The notes under the pieces are model-generated. The model saw only the letters and a list, made by a program, of their open reading frames with translations, was not told the origin of the DNA and did no database searches. Position numbers and translations under genes: made by a program. 11,414 nt of DNA from Helicobacter sp. NHP19-012 (GTDB taxonomy: Bacteria > Campylobacterota > Campylobacteria > Campylobacterales > Helicobacteraceae). Shown piece by piece: positions 6,010 to 11,414 of this stretch (positions are counted from its first letter, which is position 1; every line of letters starts with the position of its first letter). The DNA lies in contig NZ_AP024822.1 in assembly GCF_019703325.1 (NCBI RefSeq), positions 1 to 11,414 of the forward strand, in the 5' to 3' direction.

Positions 6010-6055
6010 GCCAAACTCCCAAGGTAAAGACTAACAACACAACTCTAAAACGCAT
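5984..6055 (-). CDS. Possible 23-residue hydrophobic leader peptide overlapping the exported protein gene
   Basis: The minus-strand ATG at 6055 opens MRFRVVLLVFTLGVWHEF, ending AKVFD and TAA at 5984. It has a basic start and hydrophobic centre like a signal sequence, and runs over the ribosome-binding site and first codons of the downstream gene in another frame. It could couple translation of that gene or be chance. No ribosome-binding site of its own is visible. Confidence 0.2.
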   Translation of the reverse strand: MRFRVVLLVFTLGVWHEFAKVFD

Positions 6056-6090
6056 TTTAACTCAGTAGTCTTTTGTGTGGTTTAAGAGCC

Positions 6091-7137
6091 TTATTTCACT
6101 TCACACACGAAAATATATTCTTTGTGGGCTTCAAACTCTGTTTTACCTGCACTGAAGGCTTTAAAAGGAAACTCATGGGTGGTGAGCTTGCCACAGCTTT
6201 GCAAGATTGTGCTGATCTCTTGGAGCGTGATTTTATTTTGGCTAGAGTTGGATTTAGAAGTGTAGGTGTTGTTGTAGGTTACAACAAGGGCTTTTGTTTT
6301 GGGGGCTAGGGCTTGGACTAGGTTTTTAAAGGCAATCTTTGCTTCCACTTTGCAATAGGCACTCATGTTTTCAGGCTGTGGCTTTAGGGCTTGTCCGTAA
6401 AGCTTGGGTTGGTTGTTTTTGGCAAGCGTCTCTAAAAGGTGGTAAAACCTTGAATACTGCCTTGAGTTGTAGGGGGGGTCTATGAAGGCGATGGCAATGG
6501 GGATGTCTAGGTTTTTGGCTAGGGTGTTGGCATCCATTTGGCGGATGTCTATGATGTGGGGGGTTTGTATGGGTTGTATTGGCACAAATTTAAATCGATC
6601 TTGCGGGGGTGTGTTTTTTCGGTAGGCATCGTAATGCCCCACGGTGTTTGCAATCTTGTCTACACTAAAGAGCAAACTAGCAAGTAGAATATAAAACTCT
6701 TTTTGGGTGATGGCATGGGTGTGGCGTAGGCGGTCTATGTCGCTACGGATGAAGCCTATTTTTTGAGCGTCTAGAAGGCTAAAAAACTTGCCCCCAAAGT
6801 GTTTAGAGTAGTAATTATCCTCTAGATGGTCAAGGGCATTGTAGCGGTCGTGTAGGCTGTTTAAAAGGGCTTGGTTGAAAGGCTCTTGGCTCAAAAAAGC
6901 TTGGTAGATGGCATGGTTAGCGTGCAAAAAATCATTGAGAATGAAATGCGTGAAAGAGTTTTGGCGGATAAAAAATTCACTCACCACGCCCGTCCCTGCA
7001 AAGACATCAAAGAAAACCTTGTTTTTCTGTTTTTCTAGGCTTGGGATGCTTGCTATGACAGCACCGATCTCATTTAGGATTTTTGTCTTAGCCCCCGTGT
7101 ATCGGCGGTTGGCAATGTTAAAACAGGGGCTAGCCAT
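6091..7137 (-). CDS. DNA adenine methyltransferase, D12 class (second methyltransferase of the cassette)
   Basis: N6-adenine DNA methyltransferase of 348 residues using S-adenosylmethionine. Visible motifs in alpha-class order: RRYTGAKTKIL at 11-21 (motif X), FFDVFAGTG at 42-50 (motif I, cofactor loop) and IAFIDPPYNSRQY at 216-228 (motif IV, catalytic DPPY at 220-223). The long segment between motifs I and IV is the target-recognition region. The start ATG at 7137 lies inside the last codons of the endonuclease gene: ATGGCTAG is shared, an 8-base overlap that suggests translational coupling. AlwI-type enzymes cut asymmetric sites, whose two strands need different methylation, so this enzyme probably modifies one strand and the methyltransferase at 8676-9623 the other. 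Which strand each takes cannot be read from the sequence. Confidence 0.9.
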   Translation of the reverse strand: MASPCFNIANRRYTGAKTKILNEIGAVIASIPSLEKQKNKVFFDVFAGTGVVSEFFIRQNSFTHFILNDFLHANHAIYQAFLSQEPFNQALLNSLHDRYNALDHLEDNYYSKHFGGKFFSLLDAQKIGFIRSDIDRLRHTHAITQKEFYILLASLLFSVDKIANTVGHYDAYRKNTPPQDRFKFVPIQPIQTPHIIDIRQMDANTLAKNLDIPIAIAFIDPPYNSRQYSRFYHLLETLAKNNQPKLYGQALKPQPENMSAYCKVEAKIAFKNLVQALAPKTKALVVTYNNTYTSKSNSSQNKITLQEISTILQSCGKLTTHEFPFKAFSAGKTEFEAHKEYIFVCEVK

Positions 7138-8683
7138 GCAAAAGCTCAGCGATGTGAATTGTGTTTTGAAGCCCTTTGATGAAGCCTTTGATGTCTAGGT
7201 TGCAAATCTCTAGGTTTTCATCGTGCTTGACAAATCGGGCGTATCGTTGGCAATCCTCGTGGATTTTAGGAGCGATGAAAAGGGCAAAGTTGTGTTTGCT
7301 TGGATGCTGTGTCTTTTCATCAGCCAAGTGTCTTGCTATGGGGATGAGCTCGTTTGCCAGTTGGGCACGCCCACACAGCAAGCTCACTTCAGCGATGGCA
7401 TGTGTGCTTGGGTCATAGCATAGGATGTCTGGCTTGCCCCCACTGGCATGGCTTGTCGGCAAACCCTCATCATCTACGCTGTAATTTGGCAAGACTTCCA
7501 AATTCTTATAAGCTTGTTTTAGGGCAATGCTTGTAAGAAACTCTAGTCTTGTTGGCTCAGGGATGAGTTTAAAAAGGGTGTCTTTGCTAGATTTTTTGCC
7601 ATTAAGATTTTCTAGCTCGTCAAAAATTTGTTTTGGGGTGTAGGTGTTAGAAAAATGCTGTAGGGTCTTAAGCTTGACGCTTTCTTGGGTCGTGGGGTCT
7701 ATGCTTGTAGAGATGTCTAGGATTACGCCATCGATTGTCCCCATGTAATTGAAGTAAGATAGGCGATCCTTGTGTTTGAGGTAGTTGGTGTAGTGTTGGA
7801 TGACATAGTCGGCTTTTGCACTCTCAAAAGTGTTGATGTCAATGAAAAACCCACCACCTCTTAAGGTGATGAGCTGTGTTTGACGCATTTTGCGGATGTA
7901 ATCATCTACACCTTCTTGGCACACCTGCGACTTTTTAAAGCGGTTGGTGTTGGTGCTTTCTAAGAGCTTTAGGGCTTTTTCATAGATGAGATCATCGCTG
8001 TATTGAAAATGTGGGTTGGCGTATCTAAAGTCTAGGATATAGTCAGCTAAAGCCTTGTGGTCGCCATCTTGCCAGCACAGCAGAAAGGGGATTTCTTGGG
8101 TGTGGATTTTAGAGTCGCCTGTTTTTTCTTTCAGCACACGCATGGTGTTTAGCAATAGGGGCAGGGGGGCGTTTTCGTTACGCACACGCCTAAAGGGGTT
8201 ATTGCGTTGGTATTTCATTAGGGCATTGAGAAACACCCCAGCAACACGCACACCATCCTCCCCTTCTGTTTGCACGGCATTGATGAGAATATGCCCCACA
8301 TTAGAGATGAGGAGGGGCTTACCCATTTGGTAGTAACAAAAGCCCAGCTCCTTAGAGAGTTTATACCAAGTGTCAAAACGACTCTCCCATCCATGCTCAA
8401 AGCCAGCCTCTTTGTGATCTTGTGGAGAGTTGATGATGATCTCTTGGATTTCAGTTTGGTTAAACTCTAAGCCATTTTTTAATTTTTCTTTATAAAACTT
8501 CCTTTCGTATTCGGTTTCATAAAGCCTCTCTTGGATTAAAAGGGCGACAATTTGCATAATCAAGGCGTGCGTTAGGGTGCGGTTTTCAAAACGGGCAAGC
8601 ACTTCTAAAAACGCTGCAATGCGTTTGGGGTTACGCATCGTGGTGCTGAAGGATAAGATTTTATACTTGGGTTTCTTAGGCAT
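7130..8683 (-). CDS. Type IIS restriction endonuclease, AlwI family
   Basis: A 517-residue endonuclease. I use the ATG at 8683 rather than an upstream ATG at 8785: it gives the 8-base overlap ATGCCTAA with the preceding methyltransferase, and the family hallmark then sits near the N-terminus (KILSFSTTMRNPKRIAAFLE, residues 8-27). The C-terminal nuclease region has GGKPDI at 415-420, then IAEVSLLCGRAQLANELIPI at 430-449 followed by ARHL. I read this as a PD-(D/E)xK-type centre with D419, E432 and probably E445. The N-terminal and middle parts would recognise DNA. AlwI itself cuts outside GGATC, and relatives such as PleI, MlyI and N.BstNBI use GAGTC, so the target is uncertain. The gene lies between two methyltransferases. 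No inactivating change is evident. Confidence 0.85.
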   Translation of the reverse strand: MPKKPKYKILSFSTTMRNPKRIAAFLEVLARFENRTLTHALIMQIVALLIQERLYETEYERKFYKEKLKNGLEFNQTEIQEIIINSPQDHKEAGFEHGWESRFDTWYKLSKELGFCYYQMGKPLLISNVGHILINAVQTEGEDGVRVAGVFLNALMKYQRNNPFRRVRNENAPLPLLLNTMRVLKEKTGDSKIHTQEIPFLLCWQDGDHKALADYILDFRYANPHFQYSDDLIYEKALKLLESTNTNRFKKSQVCQEGVDDYIRKMRQTQLITLRGGGFFIDINTFESAKADYVIQHYTNYLKHKDRLSYFNYMGTIDGVILDISTSIDPTTQESVKLKTLQHFSNTYTPKQIFDELENLNGKKSSKDTLFKLIPEPTRLEFLTSIALKQAYKNLEVLPNYSVDDEGLPTSHASGGKPDILCYDPSTHAIAEVSLLCGRAQLANELIPIARHLADEKTQHPSKHNFALFIAPKIHEDCQRYARFVKHDENLEICNLDIKGFIKGLQNTIHIAELLHG

Positions 8684-9623
8684 TGGTGATGTAAATCTCT
8701 CTAGAGTTTTTCTTAAGGCTATTGTCTTTAAAGCTGATGTAATTGCTTTGGATTTCAAAAGTCTTGTAGCTTTTGGCAAATTCAAGCAAATAGGGGTTTT
8801 CTTGCCCCTTGTGCGTGGCTAGGTTTGAAAGCCCCCATGCCACGCCCCCAGCGTCCAAATCTTGCAATAGGGCGTATAAGTCTTGCTCTTGCTTAACCCC
8901 CCACAGCTTGTTATACTCGCTCCCACTGATGAGATAGGGGGGGTCGCAATACACAAAATCCCCCTTTTTAAACGCAATGCCCCCCAAAAAGTCCTTAAAG
9001 TCTAGGCTAAAAAATTGGAGTTGTTTGGTTTTGGTGTGCTCAAAATAGGCTTTTAAAGCCCCCACCACATTGCGGTTAAAATCCACATTGCCCACGGGTA
9101 AGTTAAAGTCCCCCTTGGCGTTGAAACGCAACATGTGGTTAAAGCCATAGATCAAGAGCAAGTAGAGCGTCTCCATGTCTTGCTTGTGGGCGTTGAAGTC
9201 TGCCCTTAAACGCTCGTATGCGATTTTGTTGTAATGGGCGAAGTAGGTTTTTTTGTGGGTTTGTCTTAGGGCAAAGGGGGGGATGTGGTCTTGAAAAGAG
9301 CAGGACAGCCCATAGGCTTGGATTTTCTTAAGGATTTTGCTTAAGAATGACTGAAAATCTTGGGCGATGAGAGCTTGATGTAGCCTGATGATGTAGGGGT
9401 TGATGTCGTTGAGTAGGTAGGTTTGGGCTTTGGTGTTTAAAAACGAGCTACCCCCACCCACAAAGGGCTCAATTAGGCGTTTAATGTGGATGGGGAATAG
9501 GGGTCTTAATTGGGGCATGAGCTTGTATTTATCGCCCACATAAAAGAGTGGGGAGCGTAGAGTTAAGGGGGGTTTTTGGGTGTCAAATAGGGTTTTTGGT
9601 GGGGTTTTGATGGCGGTTTTCAT
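8676..9623 (-). CDS. DNA adenine methyltransferase, Dam/D12 class (first methyltransferase of the cassette)
   Basis: N6-adenine methyltransferase of 315 residues. Motif X is FYVGDKYKLMPQL at 27-39, motif I IEPFVGGGSSFLN at 51-63, followed by NDINPY at 72-77. A Dam-like RFNAKGDFNLPVG occurs at 166-178, and motif IV is VYCDPPYLISGSEYNKLW at 224-241 (DPPY 227-230). It starts at ATG 9623 with AAGGA (9628-9632) four bases upstream. It leads the three-gene cassette, so protection would be made before the endonuclease. Its stop overlaps the endonuclease start by 8 bases. It is clearly distinct in sequence from the second methyltransferase, which fits separate methylation of the two strands of an asymmetric site. 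An internal ATG of the overlapping endonuclease frame at 8785 is discounted. Confidence 0.9.
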   Translation of the reverse strand: MKTAIKTPPKTLFDTQKPPLTLRSPLFYVGDKYKLMPQLRPLFPIHIKRLIEPFVGGGSSFLNTKAQTYLLNDINPYIIRLHQALIAQDFQSFLSKILKKIQAYGLSCSFQDHIPPFALRQTHKKTYFAHYNKIAYERLRADFNAHKQDMETLYLLLIYGFNHMLRFNAKGDFNLPVGNVDFNRNVVGALKAYFEHTKTKQLQFFSLDFKDFLGGIAFKKGDFVYCDPPYLISGSEYNKLWGVKQEQDLYALLQDLDAGGVAWGLSNLATHKGQENPYLLEFAKSYKTFEIQSNYISFKDNSLKKNSREIYITNA

Positions 9624-9664
9624 TTTGTCCTTGTGGGCTCTTACATTTTAAAGCTGTTGTGTGG

Positions 9665-9673
9665 AGTTTAGCA
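9665..9673 (-). promoter_or_regulatory. Candidate -10 box of the restriction-modification cassette
   Basis: Minus-strand TGCTAAACT, an extended -10 like the TGCTAAAAT boxes before rep and mob, about 42 bases upstream of the first methyltransferase. No good -35 is visible. If read-through from the upstream AT-hook gene drives the cassette, this would be unnecessary. Confidence 0.3.
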
Positions 9674-9719
9674 CACCAATACTTATGCTCTTAGGCTGTG
9701 AGATGATTTTGTTTGCTAG

Positions 9720-10349
9720 CTACCCCTTCTTAGGCTTTCTGCCCCTTGTCTTTTTATTTTCTTGGGTTTCTTGGGGTTTTTGTGGCTTAGAAGTGTTTAG
9801 CCCTTGCTGTTGCTCTGTTTGTGCGTCTTGTGCGTCTTGTGCGTCTTGCTCTGTTTGTGGAGTTTGTATGCCTTGTGTATTGTCTTGGTTTGCTTTTGGG
9901 GGTTGTGTGTCTTGGGTGCCTTGCGGGGCTTGTTCGCTTTGTGTGTCTTGTGGGGTTTGTGGGGTTTGGCTTTGAGCTTGTGGGCTAGCTTCATTCTTTA
10001 TACCCCCTTGCTCCCCTTGTGTGTCTTGCTCTTGGCTCTCTGTGGGGGCTTGCTCTTTCTGCTCTCTCTGTGCTTGTTTCTCTCTTTTGGTTTGGGTGGC
10101 TTGCGTGGTTATCACCACTCCTTGCCCTAGATTTTTTCTAGGTCGTCCCACAGGTCTTTTACCCATAAGCTCTGCTGTCAGCATTTTTTTGTTTTTGTTG
10201 GATAAGTTTAAAAGGTGCTTAAAGCCCTCTTGAATCTCTAGGGCTTCTTCAAACAACTCTAATAACCCAGCTTGTTTCATTTTTTCTTTAATCTCTTGCA
10301 AACGCAAGGCGTAATGGGTGATGTCCTCTGTAGAGTTAATGTCAAACAT
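9720..10349 (-). CDS. Low-complexity protein with AT-hook-like motifs at both ends of a Gln/Thr-rich linker
   Basis: A 209-residue protein. Residues 1-60 are an ordered, mostly helical domain (MFDINSTEDITHYALRLQEI then acidic helices). Residues 63-72, GKRPVGRPRK, match the AT-hook core GRP flanked by basic residues. Residues 85-195 are a disordered Gln, Thr, Pro and Glu linker with short repeats (TPQ, TQ, AQD). The C-terminus, KKTRGRKPKKG at 199-209, is a second basic hook-like motif. Two minor-groove hooks on a flexible linker could hold two AT-rich segments, for example the very AT-rich region just upstream of the gene. The ATG at 10349 has AAGGGAG (10356-10362) six bases upstream. It is followed by the methyltransferase gene after 96 bases. 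No family is recognised; a nucleoid-like, partition or regulatory role is inferred only. Confidence 0.75.
   Translation of the reverse strand: MFDINSTEDITHYALRLQEIKEKMKQAGLLELFEEALEIQEGFKHLLNLSNKNKKMLTAELMGKRPVGRPRKNLGQGVVITTQATQTKREKQAQREQKEQAPTESQEQDTQGEQGGIKNEASPQAQSQTPQTPQDTQSEQAPQGTQDTQPPKANQDNTQGIQTPQTEQDAQDAQDAQTEQQQGLNTSKPQKPQETQENKKTRGRKPKKG
9821..9847 (-). repeat. 9-bp tandem repeat, three perfect copies, in the AT-hook protein gene
   Basis: GTGCGTCTT occurs at 9821-9829, 9830-9838 and 9839-9847. On the coding strand it gives a repeated Gln-Asp-Ala (AQDAQDAQDAQ). Because the unit is a multiple of three, slippage would change linker length but not frame. The whole 9800-9990 stretch is degenerate repeat DNA of the same base composition. 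Confidence 0.85.
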
Positions 10350-10382
10350 AGCAAGCTCCCTTTTGGTTGTTGTGTGGCGAGC

Positions 10383-10388
10383 ATTGTA
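10383..10388 (-). promoter_or_regulatory. Candidate -10 box of the AT-hook protein gene
   Basis: Minus-strand TACAAT, within TTACAATG, about 34 bases upstream of the start codon. It is preceded by a long AT-rich stretch instead of a clear -35, the usual look of vegetative promoters in Helicobacter. Confidence 0.4.
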
Positions 10389-10605
10389 ACAAAAAATAAT
10401 TAATGAAAATTGATATTGTAAAATAATTCTAAAATTAGATAATTAACTAATTAATTAATAATTTTAATTTAAATTAATTTATAATATTAAATATTGATAA
10501 AAATATTTATTTTATTAAACATTGAAATAAAAACAAAAATAAAAATGATTAAACCATTGCCATAAAGACCATAAATAAGCACTTTATGCTTGTTCTTGCA
10601 AGGGA

Positions 10606-10633
10606 TTGATTAGGGTTTTTTGTGTGCTAAAAT
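10606..10633 (+). promoter_or_regulatory. Plus-strand promoter match with no gene downstream
   Basis: TTGATT (10606-10611), 16 bases, then TAAAAT (10628-10633) in the extended form TGCTAAAAT, the same box seen before rep and mob. Transcription would start near 10640 and run toward the relaxase 3' end. Confidence 0.45.
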
Positions 10634-10639
10634 ATCTAA

Positions 10640-10690
10640 AAATGCTCTTAAAAAATATGACAAATTAGGCACGCCTTTTATAAGAGTTTT
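10640..10690 (+). ncRNA. Possible small RNA with a long stem-loop
   Basis: Directly after the promoter match, CTCTTAAAAAA (10645-10655) pairs with TTTTATAAGAG (10676-10686), an 11-bp stem with one mismatch and a 20-base loop, followed by TTTT (10687-10690). This could be a short RNA ending in its own hairpin, about 50 bases long. It contains only an 8-codon ORF. The stem is mostly A-U pairs, so it would be a poor terminator, and chance pairing in AT-rich DNA is possible. Confidence 0.25.
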
Positions 10691-10731
10691 ACAAAAATTC
10701 AAGGGATAAAATCTAAAAAGTATTAAATATA

Positions 10732-10760
10732 TTGACATATTTTTTTGCAATATTTTTAAT
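10732..10760 (+). promoter_or_regulatory. Second plus-strand promoter match, antisense to the relaxase 3' end
   Basis: A perfect -35 TTGACA (10732-10737), a 17-base spacer and TTTAAT (10755-10760). It points into the 3' end of the relaxase gene, about 80 bases away. No plus-strand coding sequence follows, so a transcript from here would be antisense RNA to the relaxase. Confidence 0.35.
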
Positions 10761-10839
10761 GAAAATTCTTTGTATTTTGTCTATAAATTCTCTGTGATTT
10801 TTCTGTGATTTTCTACAAAACAACACAAAAAGAAAGGCA

Positions 10840-11414
10840 CTAAATGTGCTTGCCCCCACTCCCCTTTTGCTCTTGCTCTTGTAGCTTTTGTTGCTCTTGT
10901 TTGGCTTTCACCTGTGCTAAAGCTTCGGGCAACTCCTCTCTAAGACGAGCAAGGTCGTTTAATGCATTACTGGCTTTGATTTCTAACGCCTGAGCCACTT
11001 CGGGGCTTATCTTGCCTATTTCGGCAATCTTTGCATACACAACGCCCCCCAGCCTATCCAAAGCCCCCAAATCGTTTTGCATGCCCTTTAACTCTACCTT
11101 TGTCGCCTCAAGCTCTGTCTTTGTGGTGTCTAAGTCGCTCTGTGTGGTTTGTAGCTTGTCTTTTGTAGTCTGTAGCTCTGCCTTGGCTGTATCTAGCTCA
11201 TCTTTAAGCTTTGTGTTCTCGGCAACACTCTTTCTAAGGACTTCTTTATTTGCGTGGGCTTCTTGCAACTCTCGTTTTGTGTTTTCTTTTTCTTGCTCTA
11301 GAGAGTTAATCTTACTTTGTAACTGCTTTTTGTCGTATTCAAGGCTATCTACCTGCCTTTGAGCTTGACTGAGTTCTGCTCCATACTCTGCACTCCCCTT
11401 AAACTCTGTGGCAA
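10840..11414 (-). CDS. mob: MobV-family relaxase, C-terminal part (joins the ORF at 1-1825 across the window ends)
   Basis: The frame is open to the window end and contributes residues 610-799 of the joined relaxase; codon 609 (ATT) is split between base 1 (A) and bases 11414-11413 (TT). An apparent TTG start at 11268 is only an internal codon, because the frame continues upstream as ATEFKGSAEYGAELSQAQ and on. The segment is a coiled coil with a strict heptad ladder: Leu at 682, 689, 696, 703, 710, 717 and 724, in DTAKAEL, QTTKDKL, QTTQSDL, DTTKTEL, EATKVEL and KGMQNDL blocks (DNA 11068-11196). A short globular piece follows (about 725-780), then a Gln-rich tail ending GSGGKHI at TAA 10840. 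The long tail probably mediates dimerization or contact with the transfer machinery. Confidence 0.85.
   Translation of the reverse strand, partial: ATEFKGSAEYGAELSQAQRQVDSLEYDKKQLQSKINSLEQEKENTKRELQEAHANKEVLRKSVAENTKLKDELDTAKAELQTTKDKLQTTQSDLDTTKTELEATKVELKGMQNDLGALDRLGGVVYAKIAEIGKISPEVAQALEIKASNALNDLARLREELPEALAQVKAKQEQQKLQEQEQKGSGGKHI

Larger units (their letters stand above)
10389..10839. other. AT-rich gene-free region between relaxase 3' end and AT-hook gene
   Basis: About 450 bases with no supported protein gene. The part 10389-10560 is extremely AT-rich, with runs such as TTAACTAATTAATTAATAAT, and is the natural target for the AT-hook protein encoded next to it. Further right are two plus-strand promoter matches, a possible small RNA and a perfect 11-bp tandem TCTGTGATTTT at 10791-10801 and 10802-10812. 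I see no convincing factor-independent terminator for the relaxase gene. Confidence 0.5.

Noticed and set aside
6073..6309. Plus-strand ORF of 78 codons opposite the second methyltransferase
   Set aside because: It is antisense to the methyltransferase C-terminus, with no ribosome-binding site or recognisable product.
8684..8785. 34-residue N-terminal extension of the endonuclease from an ATG at 8785
   Set aside because: It would overlap the methyltransferase gene by 110 bases. The ATG at 8683 gives an 8-base overlap like the other junction and places the family hallmark near the N-terminus.
9661..10130. Plus-strand ORFs encoding Cys-rich repeats (CASCASC-like) that look like a metal-binding protein
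   Set aside because: They are mirror images of the Gln/Thr-rich linker repeats of the minus-strand AT-hook gene. The minus frame has a ribosome-binding site, an ordered N-terminus and basic DNA-binding motifs.
10840..11268. Separate 142-residue coiled-coil gene starting at TTG 11268
   Set aside because: The frame stays open upstream to the window end and joins the relaxase frame in phase across the circle. No ribosome-binding site precedes the TTG.

Overview
The window reads as a complete small circular plasmid of 11,414 bp, cut inside its relaxase gene. The minus-strand frame that runs off position 1 (last base A) continues without a break into the minus-strand frame that enters at position 11414 (first bases TT). 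Joined, they form one relaxase of 799 codons plus stop. Every confident gene lies on the minus strand. The Rep_3-type initiator, the extended -10 boxes of the form TGCTAAAAT, the moderately AT-rich coding style and the two D12-class adenine methyltransferases suggest a Helicobacter-type host (Campylobacterota), perhaps a gastric species other than H. pylori. The genus is inferred from recognition of the protein families, not from a search.

Layout in the direction of transcription (high to low coordinates). First comes a 209-residue low-complexity protein with an AT-hook-like motif near each end of a Gln/Thr-rich linker (10349-9720). Next is a three-gene type IIS restriction-modification cassette: adenine methyltransferase (9623-8676), AlwI-family endonuclease (8683-7130) and a second adenine methyltransferase (7137-6091). 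Its genes overlap by exactly 8 bases at both junctions. A small exported protein with four cysteines follows (6009-5581). A gene-free stretch of about 870 bases (5580-4710) holds the probable origin: iterons, an A/T tract and several hairpins. The Rep initiator is at 4709-2919, with an inverted iteron against its promoter. Downstream of rep lies a patchwork (2918-2105) with two relics of minus-strand reading frame, a tiny hydrophobic plus-strand ORF, a dense array of palindromes and a hairpin that resembles a MobV nick site. The mobilization operon closes the circle: a small coiled-coil protein (2104-1862) and the MobV relaxase (1825 through 1/11414 to 10840).

Together this is a mobilizable, non-self-transmissible plasmid. 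Rep and iterons replicate it and set copy number. The relaxase, its small partner and an upstream oriT-like region would let a helper conjugation system move it. The restriction-modification cassette protects, and may addict, the host. The AT-hook protein has an unknown role; a nucleoid-like or partition role is possible. The AT-rich gap 10350-10839 carries two good plus-strand promoter matches with no plus-strand gene behind them, so a small RNA is possible there.

I see no rRNA, tRNA, CRISPR array, transposase or antibiotic-resistance gene.
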